DNA of 64,000 nt from Jonesiaceae bacterium BS-20 (GCA_039995105.1 CP146203.1:3410001-3474000); one strand, 5' to 3'; positions 1 to 9,104 are shown, counted from the stretch's first letter. The notes: generated by a model from the letters alone, not told the origin. A program made the numbers and translations.

Positions 1-2
1 TT

Positions 3-1439
3 CTTGCTGATGACACAGTCTCGTCATGGACGCACACCTTTACTCGTACGGGTACCGCTCCAACGGACCAAGTCAAGGTTCCAGCCGAACGCGTAGGTGT
101 TCAAATGTTCTCCCTTGGCCCATGGGTTAGGGCTGAAGGTCTTGACAGTGTTCTGTCGGCGCTGTCTGACATTGGTATCAAGAACATTGAACCGTTTGGT
201 GGTAACTTCAGTGGACTTACTGCTGAAGAGTTCCGCGCCATGACTGACGGTTATGGTTTGCATGTTCCTTCGTCGCACTACAACGTGGGTGAAGCGGACT
301 TTGATAAGACGCTTGCATACGTGAAGACGTTGGGCCAAGAGTTTGTTGGTTCGGGTGGCTTTGCTGCGCCGGGTGTCAAGACCTATGAAGACACCTTGGC
401 TACCGCTGAGACGATGAACCGTCTTGGACAAAGGTCTGTTGACGCGGGTGTGGGCAAGTTCTTTGGCCACAACCACGACTCAGAGCTCAAGACCGTTTAC
501 AACCACAATGGCAAGGACATGATGGCGTGGGAGATCCTCATCGCTGAAACTGATCCTGACCTGGTGACGTTCGAACTCGACGTAGCCTGGGCTGCACACG
601 CTAACGCGGATGTAGTTGAGCTACTTGAGAAGTACGGTGACCGGATTTCGATGCTGCACATCAAGGATGGAACAAACCTTGGTGGCGAAGGACGTCCAAC
701 CTTTACCAACCTTGGTAAGGGCGAAAACGAACTGCAAGCCATTCTGGCAGCGGCAATGAAACTCGACATTGAGTACTTCCTTATGGAGTACGACAACGCA
801 GCGGACGGCCTGAGCTTCGTTACCGAAGGCTTTGAGTACCTGACCGGTCTAGACGCCGGTGTTCCGGGTGCACCAGCCGAGCCGGTAGTGGTTACCGCCG
901 AGGCGGTTACCTTCTCCGATGTATCTGGAACCGACAAGGATACGTTCACCGTTCCTGAGGTTGACGGTGTTCAGTACTTGGTAGACGGCGCCGCAATTGC
1001 AGCCGGTGAGCACGCAGGTACGGGTCTTGTTACCGTCACTGCACAGGCAAAACAGGGCTATGTTCTGGCTGAAGGCTCTGTTTCCTCTTGGTCACACACG
1101 TTTGTAACCACTGTCGATCCGGTTGACCCTGTCGATCCGGTTGACCCTGTCGATCCGGTTGACCCTGTCGATCCGGTTGACCCTGTCGATCCGGTTGACC
1201 CTGTCGATCCGGTTGACCCTGTCGATCCGGTTGACCCTGTCGATCCGAAGGATCCAACCGATCCGAAGGACCCGAAGGACCCAACCAAGAAGCCAACCGA
1301 TGGTAAGACCGATGGTGGCAAGAAGGATGGATCGCTGGCCAAGACGGGCTCGAATGCAGGAGTTATCTCAGGCTTCGCAGCACTGTTCTTACTCATGGGA
1401 GTGGGGGTTACTTGGCGGGCAAAGCGTCGCGTGCGGTAA
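3..1439 (+). CDS. Wall-anchored surface protein with sugar-isomerase-like TIM barrel (5' end outside window)
   Basis: The frame is open from the window edge, so the start lies upstream. The first residues ([13 protein letters not shown]) match the end of a later module (SVSSWSHTF, about nt 1075-1103), so a roughly 75-residue module probably occurs on both sides of the enzyme-like domain. The central part (about nt 105-855) resembles the sugar phosphate isomerase/epimerase (xylose-isomerase-like TIM barrel) family, with GHNHDSE and [11 protein letters not shown] as typical metal-site stretches. The C-terminal part is one beta-rich module, a VDP-repeat stalk, then LAKTG (nt 1335-1349), a hydrophobic segment and an RAKRRVR tail. 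That is a sortase sorting signal of the LAXTG (class E) kind. The protein is inferred to be displayed on the cell wall. Its substrate is unknown. Confidence 0.85.
   Translation, partial: LADDTVSSWTHTFTRTGTAPTDQVKVPAERVGVQMFSLGPWVRAEGLDSVLSALSDIGIKNIEPFGGNFSGLTAEEFRAMTDGYGLHVPSSHYNVGEADFDKTLAYVKTLGQEFVGSGGFAAPGVKTYEDTLATAETMNRLGQRSVDAGVGKFFGHNHDSELKTVYNHNGKDMMAWEILIAETDPDLVTFELDVAWAAHANADVVELLEKYGDRISMLHIKDGTNLGGEGRPTFTNLGKGENELQAILAAAMKLDIEYFLMEYDNAADGLSFVTEGFEYLTGLDAGVPGAPAEPVVVTAEAVTFSDVSGTDKDTFTVPEVDGVQYLVDGAAIAAGEHAGTGLVTVTAQAKQGYVLAEGSVSSWSHTFVTTVDPVDPVDPVDPVDPVDPVDPVDPVDPVDPVDPVDPVDPVDPVDPKDPTDPKDPKDPTKKPTDGKTDGGKKDGSLAKTGSNAGVISGFAALFLLMGVGVTWRAKRRVR
1113..1238 (+). repeat. 18-bp tandem repeat, 7 perfect copies, coding (VDPVDP)n
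   Basis: The unit GTCGATCCGGTTGACCCT repeats seven times without a mismatch and then decays into [11 protein letters not shown]. It encodes an acidic, proline-rich stalk of the kind that spans the cell wall below a sortase anchor. Perfect DNA identity, with no synonymous drift, implies recent expansion, so copy number may vary between strains. Confidence 0.95.
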
Positions 1440-1480
1440 CACCGCAGTAGATTAACGCGGCAACCATCGCAGTAGCACTG

Positions 1481-1522
1481 GTTGTGGTTGGCTGAGTTCT
1501 CCTTGACCCAGCCAACCACAAC
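1481..1522 (+). terminator. 14-bp perfect hairpin after the surface protein gene
   Basis: GTTGTGGTTGGCTG (1481-1494) pairs with CAGCCAACCACAAC (1509-1522) around a 14-nt loop. No T-run follows, so termination is inferred from the stem and its position only. Confidence 0.5.
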
Positions 1523-1594
1523 GTAAGGCGCTAAGTATCTGCGATCACTGGACTCCTTGATCTACTCCGGTTAGGCGACTAACCAACCCTAGGT

Positions 1595-1633
1595 AAAAGC
1601 TGGCCTACTCAAAATAGCGTAGGCCAGCTTTTT
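1595..1633. terminator. Bidirectional rho-independent terminator
   Basis: AAAAGCTGGCCTAC (1595-1608) and GTAGGCCAGCTTTT (1619-1632) form a perfect 14-bp stem with T-runs in both reading directions. It separates the plus-strand surface gene from the minus-strand SDR remnant. Confidence 0.85.
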
Positions 1634-1702
1634 AGCGTCCAAATTAGGTGGACCAGCAGGTGGTTTCCAGATACTGAAACCTGTTAGAAACCTTCGCTGG
1701 AG

Positions 1703-2385
1703 TTAGAGCGCACCCGATGCCTTAACAACCTGCCCATTTACCCAGCCAGCATCTTCAGGGGGCTAAGAAGGAGACCAGACCGCCCGTGCGATATCCTGGG
1801 GGGTCCCAACGACTCCCTGCCGCGACATTGCAGCGATCAGTTGCCGTGTTTGTAGCGGAGTATCCACTATTACGGAAGCAACAACGTTGACCCGTATTCC
1901 GGCATCGAGAAGTTGCCCAGCCCCGGCCGCAACCAACATGTTCACGGCGGCCTTTGACATGGAATACGGCACCGAGGTAGCAATGGGGGAGCGCGCACCG
2001 GTCGATGATGTCAGCACAACAGCGCCCCCGGAAGCCATCACCGTACGTGCACCCTGAAGCGCAAGCAAAGGTCCGAACGTATTCACTGGAAAATCCGTTG
2101 GATCTGCGCACGCGTGTACCGCTCAAAATGTTGGCGCAAGTCAACCCCCACGTTCAAAACGAGCGTGCGGACCCTCTCCTGCCGACCGGCCTCATAAAGC
2201 GCCGCGGCGAGTGGCCCCAACAGTCCAGGGGGCTCGTTGCCCGCTCAAAGTTGAACTGACAGACAAATGCACGGCAGCCGGCGGCTATGGCCTCCTGGGC
2301 GGTCCGTGCAGCGCCAGAAGCGCTACTGGAGAATTGGACCAGGGCGTCATGGTCATCAGGCGCTAGCCGGCGAGCAATAGCGGGT
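1703..2385 (-). pseudogene. Decayed short-chain dehydrogenase/reductase (SDR)
   Basis: Pieces of one SDR can be followed across the minus strand in more than one frame. They are AIARRLAPDD near 2375 (end of the Rossmann glycine-loop helix), AQEAIAAGCRAFVCQFN, a shift into RTLVLNVGVDLRQHF, then VNTFGPLLALQGA, SSTGARSP and PYSMSKAAV (the S-Y-x3-K active site is present), and finally AGWVNGQVVKASGAL before the stop at 1703-1705. An in-frame TAG sits at 1763-1765, and the N-terminal glycine motif is not recovered. SDRs are usually about 250 residues, and the remnant has that span. It is not expected to make an active enzyme. Confidence 0.8.
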
Positions 2386-2445
2386 TAGCTGCCTCACGTT
2401 TTGGCCGCTAACCCCGCTAACCCGTTAATTTTGCTGGGAAACAAC

Positions 2446-2471
2446 AAAACCCCCGATTTCTCGGGGGTTTT
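2446..2471 (-). terminator. Terminator downstream of tRNA-Phe
   Basis: AAAACCCCCGA (2446-2456) pairs with TCGGGGGTTTT (2461-2471) with a 4-nt loop. On the minus strand it lies just past the tRNA-Phe gene and ends in a U-run. Confidence 0.85.
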
Positions 2472-2477
2472 TCGTTG

Positions 2478-2550
2478 TGGCTCCGACCGGCATCGATCCG
2501 GTGACCTTTCGATTTTCAGTCGAACGCTCTACCAACTGAGCTACAGAGCC
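2478..2550 (-). tRNA. tRNA-Phe (anticodon GAA)
   Basis: The minus strand folds as a full cloverleaf of 73 nt. It has acceptor GGCTCTG/CGGAGCC, D-arm GTAGCTCAG, anticodon loop CTGAAAA giving GAA, and T-arm with TCGAT. CCA is not encoded. A 26-nt copy of its anticodon arm occurs at 12531-12556. Confidence 0.97.
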
Positions 2551-2583
2551 ATACAGAACTTACTCATTGCTGAATAAATTCAG

Positions 2584-2657
2584 CGACCCCGACGGGACTT
2601 GAACCCGCGACCTCCGCCGTGACAGGGCGGCGCGCTAACCAACTGCGCTACGGGGCC
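2584..2657 (-). tRNA. tRNA-Asp (anticodon GTC), copy 1
   Basis: 74-nt cloverleaf on the minus strand: acceptor GGCCCCG/CGGGGTC, discriminator G, anticodon loop CTGTCAC giving GTC, and T-loop TTCAAGT. It is identical to the copy at 2860-2933. Confidence 0.97.
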
Positions 2658-2822
2658 TTGCTTTGCATAGTTTCGCTTGCGCAAGACCATAACAAGACCG
2701 CTGATAAGTGTTTCTCTTACCTCGAAGAATCTTACAGGCAAACTCTCCGTGTTCCAAATCAGTCTCCGCTTGTCAGGGCGAGTACTGCGATGAAACTAAA
2801 AGCAACATCTGTTTGAGCAAAA

Positions 2823-2844
2823 AACCCGATCTTACGACCGGGTT
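2823..2844 (-). terminator. Terminator after second tRNA-Asp
   Basis: AACCCG (2823-2828) pairs with CGGGTT (2839-2844). On the minus strand the hairpin is followed by a T-run (the As at 2819-2822). It separates the two tRNA-Asp genes. The 200 nt between them show no other feature. Confidence 0.65.
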
Positions 2845-2859
2845 CTTATGCAAACAGAG

Positions 2860-2933
2860 CGACCCCGACGGGACTTGAACCCGCGACCTCCGCCGTGACA
2901 GGGCGGCGCGCTAACCAACTGCGCTACGGGGCC
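2860..2933 (-). tRNA. tRNA-Asp (anticodon GTC), copy 2
   Basis: Sequence identical to the tRNA-Asp at 2584-2657 over all 74 nt. It is probably co-transcribed with the upstream tRNA-Glu. Confidence 0.97.
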
Positions 2934-2977
2934 TAGTTCATAATTGCTTATGAATCAGACCAGATACTACTTAGTCG

Positions 2978-3050
2978 TACCCCCAACGGGATTCGAACCC
3001 GTGTTACCGCCGTGAAAGGGCGACGTCCTAGGCCACTAGACGATGGGGGC
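2978..3050 (-). tRNA. tRNA-Glu (anticodon TTC)
   Basis: 73-nt cloverleaf on the minus strand: acceptor GCCCCCA/TGGGGGT, discriminator A, anticodon loop CTTTCAC giving TTC, and T-arm GGGTTCGAATCCC. It is the first gene of the minus-strand tRNA cluster. Confidence 0.97.
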
Positions 3051-3152
3051 TAGGAACCAACACTGAAATGTTACTACATCGAGTGGTGGCTGCTGAAAAA
3101 GCATATGGGCAATCTCTGCAATAAGCAAAGCCAAAAGTGGGAAGATGGTTCT

Positions 3153-3506
3153 ATGGTCGAGATGAGCCGGCAAGATTTCGAATCTGCGGTCGCGGATGCA
3201 CTCGATCAAATCCCTGCCAAATTGACGGCGCTCATTGAAAATGTGGTGATCCTGGTAGAAGACGATCCGCCCCCGGAAACGCCGCATTTACTGGGACTTT
3301 ACGTGGGTGTGCCGCTTACAAGCAGGGGGCGTGGCTACGGTTTTGGCAACCTCCCAGACCGCATTACGATCTTCCGTAATCCCATGTTGCGGATGTGTAA
3401 AACCACCGATGAGGTGGTCAAAGAGGTTCTGGTCACAGTGGTGCATGAGGTGGCCCATTACTTTGGAATTAGTGACCACCGTCTCCAAGAGTTAGGTTGG
3501 GGCTGA
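3153..3506 (+). CDS. Zincin-like metallopeptidase (DUF1025 / Zincin_1 family)
   Basis: A 117-residue protein carrying HEVAHYFGISDHRLQELG near the C-terminus. This is the HExxH zinc site with a downstream aspartate/histidine cluster typical of the small actinobacterial family PF06262. The preceding PDRITIFRNPM stretch is also typical of the family. The family has no established substrate. I chose ATG 3153 because GGGAAG lies a few bases upstream. An in-frame ATG at 3105 would add 16 residues unlike the family. It stands alone between the tRNA cluster and galE. Confidence 0.85.
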   Translation: MVEMSRQDFESAVADALDQIPAKLTALIENVVILVEDDPPPETPHLLGLYVGVPLTSRGRGYGFGNLPDRITIFRNPMLRMCKTTDEVVKEVLVTVVHEVAHYFGISDHRLQELGWG

Positions 3507-3574
3507 AGCTCGGCACGTGTCCCACATCGCAAAGTCCTACGCGGGCGGCACTCAAAACCGCGTAGTCTTGCATC

Positions 3575-4558
3575 ATGACAATTCTTGTAACTGGTGGAGC
3601 AGGCTATATTGGCGCTCACGTGGTTCGGCTGCTTGAGCAGGCCGGAACCGACGTGGTGGTGGTGGACAATCTGAGCACGGGAGAGGCAAGCCGCATTGGC
3701 AACGCCAAACTCGTTGAACTCGATATTGCTACTGACGCAGCGGTTGAGACCCTAACGAACGTGATGAAGGAAAACTCGGTCACGGCGGTCATTCACTTCG
3801 CAGCGAAGAAGCAGGTGGGTGAGTCGGTGGCTCGCCCCGCGTACTACTACCAGCAGAACGTGAACGGGATGGCCAACGTCATCACCGCCATGGAGGCCGC
3901 TGGCACCCGCGACCTCGTGTTCTCTTCCTCAGCAGCTACATACGGCATGCCGCCGGTTGCAGTGGTTGATGAAGAGGTCACCGCACAGCCAATTAACCCT
4001 TACGGGGAGACCAAACTGATCGGTGAGTGGCTGGGCCGCGATGCTGCAAAGGCATGGGGAATGCGGTTCGCAGCGCTGCGCTACTTCAACGTAGCGGGCT
4101 CAGGCTGGGACGACTTGGGCGATCCGGCCAAGTTGAACCTTGTAACGATGGTGTTGGAGCGGGTCAAGAACGGTCAAGAGCCCATGGTCTTTGGCGCCGA
4201 CTATGACACCCCGGACGGTACCTGCGTGCGCGACTACATCCACGTGCTCGATCTTGCCAAGGCGCACATTGCAGCCCTTGACTACCTGAAGCAAGATGAC
4301 CGCCCGGTTGACGTATTTAACGTGGGCACCGGAACCGGCAACTCCGTAACGGAAGTAATTGACGGACTTGCTAAGGCATCGGGAATCGAAATTACGCCAA
4401 TCATTACGGACCGCCGCCCAGGCGACCCACCGCACCTAGTGGGATCGCCGGAGCGGATCAATAAGGTTTTGGGCTGGCACGCAACCGCGAACCTCGACGA
4501 GATCCTAACGTCCGCGTGGACCGCTTGGCAGGCCGGACCAGACCGAATCGAGCTATAA
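3575..4558 (+). CDS. galE: UDP-glucose 4-epimerase
   Basis: A full-length 327-residue extended SDR that interconverts UDP-glucose and UDP-galactose in the cytoplasm, for the Leloir pathway and cell-wall precursors. The Rossmann loop GGAGYIG is at residues 7-13. The catalytic tyrosine/lysine pair is YGETK (Tyr143, Lys147) with SSSAATYG (117-124) ahead of it. FNVGTGTGNSV and RRPGDPPHLVGSP near the C-terminus are typical of GalE. There is no gal operon around it. It is followed at once by a strong bidirectional hairpin. Confidence 0.93.
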   Translation: MTILVTGGAGYIGAHVVRLLEQAGTDVVVVDNLSTGEASRIGNAKLVELDIATDAAVETLTNVMKENSVTAVIHFAAKKQVGESVARPAYYYQQNVNGMANVITAMEAAGTRDLVFSSSAATYGMPPVAVVDEEVTAQPINPYGETKLIGEWLGRDAAKAWGMRFAALRYFNVAGSGWDDLGDPAKLNLVTMVLERVKNGQEPMVFGADYDTPDGTCVRDYIHVLDLAKAHIAALDYLKQDDRPVDVFNVGTGTGNSVTEVIDGLAKASGIEITPIITDRRPGDPPHLVGSPERINKVLGWHATANLDEILTSAWTAWQAGPDRIEL

Positions 4559-4575
4559 GTTAGAGTTACGTAACC

Positions 4576-4622
4576 TTTTGGGCTGTTAGTTACTTCTTAG
4601 CGAAGCGATTAACAGCCCAAAA
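4576..4622. terminator. Bidirectional terminator between galE and a small membrane protein gene
   Basis: TTTTGGGCTGTTA (4576-4588) pairs with TAACAGCCCAAAA (4610-4622), a perfect 13-bp stem with a T-run on each strand. The stem includes the last codons of the convergent gene ending at 4590. Confidence 0.85.
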
Positions 4623-4811
4623 AAGTACCACTCCAACGGCAAGGCCAATGAAGGTGATGCTCTTGTCATTGAGAGCCGTGGTCAGCGCGATTCCAGCGGA
4701 GGTGGCAATCACAAACAGCGTGCCCCCCAGAAACCAATTGGCTTGCTGCGCGCGCTCCGCGGCCTTGCGAGCCTCTTCGATTGCCTCAGGGGAGTTATTT
4801 TCAGAAGTCAT
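4590..4811 (-). CDS. Small two-helix membrane protein, unknown function
   Basis: 73 residues: an acidic/basic N-terminal helix rich in Glu, Ala and Arg (residues 5-25), then two hydrophobic segments (about 27-47 and 53-69) ending in RFAKK. I recognise no family. It is convergent with galE and shares the terminator hairpin. Small proteins of this build are common in actinobacteria next to unrelated genes, so context gives no function. Confidence 0.65.
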   Translation of the reverse strand: MTSENNSPEAIEEARKAAERAQQANWFLGGTLFVIATSAGIALTTALNDKSITFIGLAVGVVLFWAVNRFAKK

Positions 4812-4943
4812 GCCTTAAGGTTCCTACCTTGACGGCAATTGGTCAAAGGTTTGCGCCAAAGTTTAACCGTGAGCGACCGAACTCACACGGCGCTGTGGCC
4901 GGAAAACGAGCTTCCCGGGCACTCACTCGGGTCCACCCTGTCG

Positions 4944-5002
4944 ACTTTCCAGAGCCTACGCCCACAAAACACCCGAAATAGTGGGCGAAAGTGCTGGAAA
5001 GT
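4944..5002. repeat. 59-bp palindromic element, left copy
   Basis: The element has two nested inverted pairs: ACTTTCCAG (4944-4952) with CTGGAAAGT (4994-5002), and GCCCAC (4960-4965) with GTGGGC (4981-4986). A second copy of exactly the same length and arm spacing lies at 6004-6062. The two copies bracket the AbiEi/DUF559 gene. Arms and the adjoining AAAA and GAAAG blocks are conserved, while the spacer between the outer and inner arms and the loop centre have diverged. That pattern fits selection on structure or on protein binding. Confidence 0.9.
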
Positions 5003-5051
5003 TGCTGATTTCCACAGGCTACCGGTGGTCGAACCTGTCCCCAGAAGACAC

Positions 5052-5093
5052 AACCCCACGGGCTGTGGGGGTTTACCAGGCACCAAGCTTGGT
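5052..5093. promoter_or_regulatory. Hairpin and 12-bp palindrome just upstream of the endonuclease-like gene
   Basis: AACCCCAC (5052-5059) can pair with GTGGGGGTT (5065-5073) with one bulge. ACCAAGCTTGGT (5082-5093) is a perfect palindrome ending two bases before the proposed start. AbiEi-type N-terminal domains are DNA-binding autoregulators in type IV toxin-antitoxin systems, so an operator role is plausible but inferred. Confidence 0.45.
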
Positions 5094-5095
5094 CC

Positions 5096-5992
5096 ATGCG
5101 TCATGACATCCCAAAAGTAACCAGCGTCCAGCGTCCCCTAATCGCCAATAGTCAAGCGGGCGCATTTACTACCGCCCAAGCGATGGCATCTGGCGCGACC
5201 AAACGGCAAGTTGAATACCGCTTGCAAAAAGGGACCTGGGTGCGCGTAGCGGGAGACGGCCTGAGGTGGAGTGAAGATCCGGTTACCCCTCAAATGCTGG
5301 CCTTTTGTGCACACTTGACCTGGTCGGACGCAGTTGTGTGCGGGCCGAACGTGATTGCGCTGATGGGTATGCCTCTGGGAGAACTCAACGATGTTCACGT
5401 TATTACCCCGCACCCGCGCAAACCCAGACTCAGACTTGTGCCGCATGAGTTCAAACTGCGTGCAGAGGAATGTGTGAAGTGGAACGGGATCACCGTGACC
5501 AATTTCCACAGGTCGCTGATGGACACCCTTGTGATGTTGCCGCCGCGTGCTGCACAATCCTTGTTTGTTTGGGTGAGTTCGAGGGAGAAACTGAGCGCGA
5601 CGGATATGGAAAGCTATTTGGCAACAGCTCGCGGTCGGTGGGGGAATCGTAAGCTCAAACGCTTTTTGGCAGATTCTCGGGCGGGGATCATGAGTGAGGC
5701 TGAAGCCCGGATCCATGAACTATTGCACCGAGCAAGGGTTACCGGATGGGAAGCAAACGTGCCGGTCAGGGATGAATATGGGATTATTGGCCGTGCTGAC
5801 GTTCTGTTTCTTAAGCAACGGGTAGTGATTGAGGTTGACGGGTATACTTACCACGGGCCGGATCGGTTTCAAGCTGACCGTACCCGGGACAACCGGCTGA
5901 TCGCTGCGGGGTATCGAGTGCTGCACTTTACCTGGGAAGACCTGACCAGGCGCCCGCATGTGGTGATTGACCAGATTCGGATATTGCTTTGA
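5096..5992 (+). CDS. AbiEi-like winged-helix / DUF559 (Vsr-like) endonuclease-like protein
   Basis: 298 residues in two parts. The N-terminal half has the layout of type IV toxin-antitoxin AbiEi antitoxins: a winged helix at about 15-50 (TAQAMASGATKRQVEYRL) and a second domain to about residue 150 containing VVCGPNVIALMGMP. The C-terminal half is a DUF559/Vsr-like nuclease fold: SEAEARIHELL (200-210), GRADVLF with Asp235, VVIEVDGYTYHGP with Glu247, Asp249 and His253, and YRVLHFTWEDL (273-283). The acidic residues expected for metal-dependent cleavage are present. There is no AbiEii toxin partner next door; the gene stands alone between two palindromic elements. The target is unknown. I saw no clear ribosome site, so the start could move slightly. 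Confidence 0.8.
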   Translation: MRHDIPKVTSVQRPLIANSQAGAFTTAQAMASGATKRQVEYRLQKGTWVRVAGDGLRWSEDPVTPQMLAFCAHLTWSDAVVCGPNVIALMGMPLGELNDVHVITPHPRKPRLRLVPHEFKLRAEECVKWNGITVTNFHRSLMDTLVMLPPRAAQSLFVWVSSREKLSATDMESYLATARGRWGNRKLKRFLADSRAGIMSEAEARIHELLHRARVTGWEANVPVRDEYGIIGRADVLFLKQRVVIEVDGYTYHGPDRFQADRTRDNRLIAAGYRVLHFTWEDLTRRPHVVIDQIRILL

Positions 5993-6003
5993 TGTGGGTC
6001 CCA

Positions 6004-6062
6004 ACTTTCCAGTAGATTCGCCCACAAAATGGCCGGATTAGTGGGCGAAAGCTCTGGAAAAT
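6004..6062. repeat. 59-bp palindromic element, right copy
   Basis: The arms ACTTTCCAG (6004-6012), GCCCAC (6020-6025), GTGGGC (6041-6046) and CTGGAAAAT (6054-6062) repeat the element at 4944-5002 at identical internal spacing. One outer-arm base differs. It begins 11 bases after the endonuclease-like gene ends. Confidence 0.9.
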
Positions 6063-6119
6063 GGCCGGGTGGGGCCGGCCTGGGCCGGGCCGGACGGAAT
6101 CAGGCCTAGAGCATCAGAT

Positions 6120-7520
6120 CTAGAGCGCAGCAATGATGTCCTGAACCCGCTCCTTGGCATCTCCAAACAGCATGGAGGTATTGGGTTTGAAGAACAGCGG
6201 GTTTTGCACACCCGCATACCCAACCGCCATGGACCGCTTGAACACGACCACATTCTTGGCGCGCCAAGCCTGGATGACCGGCATACCGGCGATGGGAGAG
6301 CCAGGGTCATCCAGCGCACTCGGGTTGACGGTGTCATTAGCACCGATCACCAAGACCACATCGGTCGTGGACATGGCTGCGTTGACCTCTTCGAGCTCTT
6401 GGACAATATCGTAGGGAACCCGGGCCTCGGCGAGCAACACGTTCATGTGTCCGGGCAATCGCCCAGCAACTGGGTGGACTCCAAACGTGACCGCTGTGCC
6501 GTTAGCTTGCAGCCGCGTGGTCAGTTCTGCCACGGGGTGCTGTGCTTTGGCTACGGCCATGCCATAGCCCGGGGTAATCATCACGGTCTTGGCTTCCTTG
6601 AGCAGTTGGGCAACATCGGCCGCGCTGACCTCGATGTACTCGCCGTCTTCCGCAGCGCCGCCACCCCCACCCGCGCCACCATTGTCGGTGGCCCCAAAGC
6701 CCCCCAAGATCACGGAGATGAAGGACCGGTTCATGGCCTTGCACATGATGTAAGACAGGATTGCACCGGAGGAACCAACGAGCGCTCCCGTGATGATGAG
6801 TAGGTCATTGGACAGCATGAACCCGGCAGCAGCCGCGGCCCAGCCGGAGTATGAGTTGAGCATGGACACCACAACCGGCATATCTCCGCCGCCAATAGCC
6901 ATGATCATGTGCCAACCAACGGCCAATGAAATCACGGTCATCAAAATGAGCGGCAGCAGGGACGGGGAAGCAATGAACCATCCCATCAACCCTAGAGAAA
7001 TAATGACCCCGCTGAGATTCAGCAAGTGCCGCCCGGGCAGCATCAACGGAGCCGACTTAATCTTGGCCGCCAACTTTAGGTGCGCCACAATGGACCCGGT
7101 AAATGTCAGTGCCCCGATGAAGACACCCAGGAACACCTCAACCTGGTGCACGGCTCCACCTGCGGGATTGCTCAGATAAGAGTTGTACCCCACCAAGACC
7201 GCGGCGATCCCCACAAAGCTGTGCAGCAGCGCAATCATCTCTGGCATCTGGGTCATCTCAACCTTGCGCGCCTGCCAGGTGCCAATCAGCGCGCCGATTC
7301 CGAGCGCCAGAAAGATTAGCGCTGCGGTTTGTCCAACGTTGCGTTCGCTTTGGATGAGCGCGAGCATGATGGTCGCACCGAGAGCCAGTGCCATACCGGC
7401 CTTGCCCGCGGTGTTGCCGGTCTTGGCGGTTTCCTGTTTGGAGAGGCCCGCCAGACTGATGATGAATAGCAGCGCGGCCACCACATAAACGGCCGTGACA
7501 AATTGGGTCAGGGTAAGCAT
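6120..7520 (-). CDS. pntB: NAD(P) transhydrogenase subunit beta
   Basis: 466 residues, the usual PntB length. The first 270 or so residues hold about nine hydrophobic helices (membrane domain II), including [26 protein letters not shown] glycine linker follows. The C-terminal NADP(H)-binding domain III has [23 protein letters not shown] and the closing [12 protein letters not shown]. With PntA it forms the inner-membrane proton pump that transfers hydride from NADH to NADP. The start lies 3 bases after the pntA stop, so the two genes are co-transcribed and probably translationally coupled. Confidence 0.95.
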   Translation of the reverse strand: MLTLTQFVTAVYVVAALLFIISLAGLSKQETAKTGNTAGKAGMALALGATIMLALIQSERNVGQTAALIFLALGIGALIGTWQARKVEMTQMPEMIALLHSFVGIAAVLVGYNSYLSNPAGGAVHQVEVFLGVFIGALTFTGSIVAHLKLAAKIKSAPLMLPGRHLLNLSGVIISLGLMGWFIASPSLLPLILMTVISLAVGWHMIMAIGGGDMPVVVSMLNSYSGWAAAAAGFMLSNDLLIITGALVGSSGAILSYIMCKAMNRSFISVILGGFGATDNGGAGGGGGAAEDGEYIEVSAADVAQLLKEAKTVMITPGYGMAVAKAQHPVAELTTRLQANGTAVTFGVHPVAGRLPGHMNVLLAEARVPYDIVQELEEVNAAMSTTDVVLVIGANDTVNPSALDDPGSPIAGMPVIQAWRAKNVVVFKRSMAVGYAGVQNPLFFKPNTSMLFGDAKERVQDIIAAL

Positions 7521-7523
7521 GGG

Positions 7524-9104
7524 TTAAGCGTCCTTTCGGAACATCGCGAGCATGCGGCTAGCGACCATGAAACCACCAAAGATATTGATTGCGGCCACGG
7601 TTGCGGCGACAAACGACAGCGCCGTGATCCAGTTGTTGGTGCTCCCCAGCTGCAGGATTGCGCCAACCAAGATGATCCCGGAAATCGCGTTGGTCTGCGC
7701 CATGAGCGGGGTGTGTAGCGAGTGGCTGACCCCGGTGACCACGTAGAACCCAACGACTACGGCAAGTAAGAAGATGGTGAAGTGGGCAGCGAACACAGCG
7801 GGCGCAAACGTGATCGCCGCTAGGAGGGCAATCAACGTCAAACCAGACCACAGGGCCAGCTTGGCTTTACCAGAATTTCCCGATGCCTTACTTCCCGTAC
7901 CTTTATGCCTCACCTCCGGGTGGGGCTCGGTGGCATCGCCGGATTCCTTGGCGCTGCTTGCTGGTGCGCTCGCAGCAGGTTGAGCGGATACCGAGATTGG
8001 GGGCGGTGGCCACAACAACTCGCCGTCCTTGGTGACGGTCATGCCGCGTTGGACTACGTCATCCAAATCAATGACAACCCGCCCATCCTTAGCGGGGGTC
8101 AGCAGACTCAGCAGATTCACAATGTTGGTGCCGTACAGTTGCGAGGTGTGTTTGGGCATGCGACCCGGCAAGTCCGTGTACCCAATGATGGTGACGCCGT
8201 TTGGGGTAACTACCTTCTCGCCCACAACCGTGAGTTCACAGTTGCCTCCACCGGATGCTGCCAGGTCCACAACAACCGAGCCGGGACGCATGGCCGCGAC
8301 CATGTCAGCGGTAATGGTGATGGGAGCTTTGCCCCGGATCAACGCGGTGGTCACAACAACATCGGCTGCAGCCGACTCGGCGGCGTAAACCGTAGCGGTG
8401 GCGTCGAGCTGCTGGGACGTTAGTTCGCTCGCATACCCGTCAGCGCTGTCTTGTGCGGACGCAGCTACGTGGACCGCTGTGGCGCCCATCGACTCGATCT
8501 GTTCTGCGGCATCGGCCCGCACGTCGTATGCGCGCACCGTCGCACCTAAACTGGTGGCCGCGCCAATCGCCGCGAGGCCGGCAACGCCCGCGCCGATGAC
8601 AAAGACTTGGGCCGGAGGAGTAGACCCGGCAGCCGTGACCTGACCGCCAAACATTCCCGCGTAGGACTGTGCGGCCTCGATGATGCCGCGGTACCCGGCG
8701 ACGTTGGTCATGGTGGATAGGACGTCGAGTGATTGCGCGCGGGAGATCCGTGGAACGGCGGTCAACGAAAGAACAGTTACTTGGCCCGCGCTCAATGAGG
8801 AGACCAGATCCTTTTGCAGGTCAGGGTCGATCCGGGTGACCAGTGTGGCGTTGGGCTGCATGAGGAGCGCCTGGGCGGGAGTTGGTGGATCAACACTAAC
8901 CACAACGGTAGCGGCCCACACCTGCGCGGTGGTGGCAAGTGTTGCCCCGGCTGTCTCATACTCGGTGTCTGGGATGCTCGCGGCACCGCCGGCGCCATGC
9001 TCAACCAGAACGGTGTACCCCAACTTGATCAGTTGGCGCACGGTTTTGGGCGTCGCGGCAACAAGACGTTGCGCGCCGGTTTCTTTTGGTACTCCAATGT
9101 GCAC
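7524..9104 (-). CDS. pntA: NAD(P) transhydrogenase subunit alpha (alpha1 and alpha2 fused)
   Basis: 526 residues from GTG 9104, which has GGGAG six bases upstream; the longer frame to 9185 adds residues unlike the family. The N-terminal soluble part is the NAD-binding domain I, starting [15 protein letters not shown], with the Rossmann loop [16 protein letters not shown] Pro/Ala/Ser-rich linker leads to a C-terminal domain with four transmembrane helices ending [14 protein letters not shown]. This is the single-chain (E. coli-like) arrangement; many bacteria split it into pntAA and pntAB. It forms an operon with pntB immediately downstream. Confidence 0.93.
   Translation of the reverse strand: MHIGVPKETGAQRLVAATPKTVRQLIKLGYTVLVEHGAGGAASIPDTEYETAGATLATTAQVWAATVVVSVDPPTPAQALLMQPNATLVTRIDPDLQKDLVSSLSAGQVTVLSLTAVPRISRAQSLDVLSTMTNVAGYRGIIEAAQSYAGMFGGQVTAAGSTPPAQVFVIGAGVAGLAAIGAATSLGATVRAYDVRADAAEQIESMGATAVHVAASAQDSADGYASELTSQQLDATATVYAAESAAADVVVTTALIRGKAPITITADMVAAMRPGSVVVDLAASGGGNCELTVVGEKVVTPNGVTIIGYTDLPGRMPKHTSQLYGTNIVNLLSLLTPAKDGRVVIDLDDVVQRGMTVTKDGELLWPPPPISVSAQPAASAPASSAKESGDATEPHPEVRHKGTGSKASGNSGKAKLALWSGLTLIALLAAITFAPAVFAAHFTIFLLAVVVGFYVVTGVSHSLHTPLMAQTNAISGIILVGAILQLGSTNNWITALSFVAATVAAINIFGGFMVASRMLAMFRKDA

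Noticed and set aside
1036-1519. Antisense and shifted frames over the VDP repeat (for example GSTGST and RLTLSI repeats)
   Set aside because: They arise because an 18-bp tandem repeat keeps all frames open. The sortase-anchored frame explains the region.
3575-4558. Idea that galE belongs to a gal or exopolysaccharide operon
   Set aside because: It is flanked by a zincin and a convergent unrelated gene with a terminator in between; no other sugar-nucleotide gene is present.
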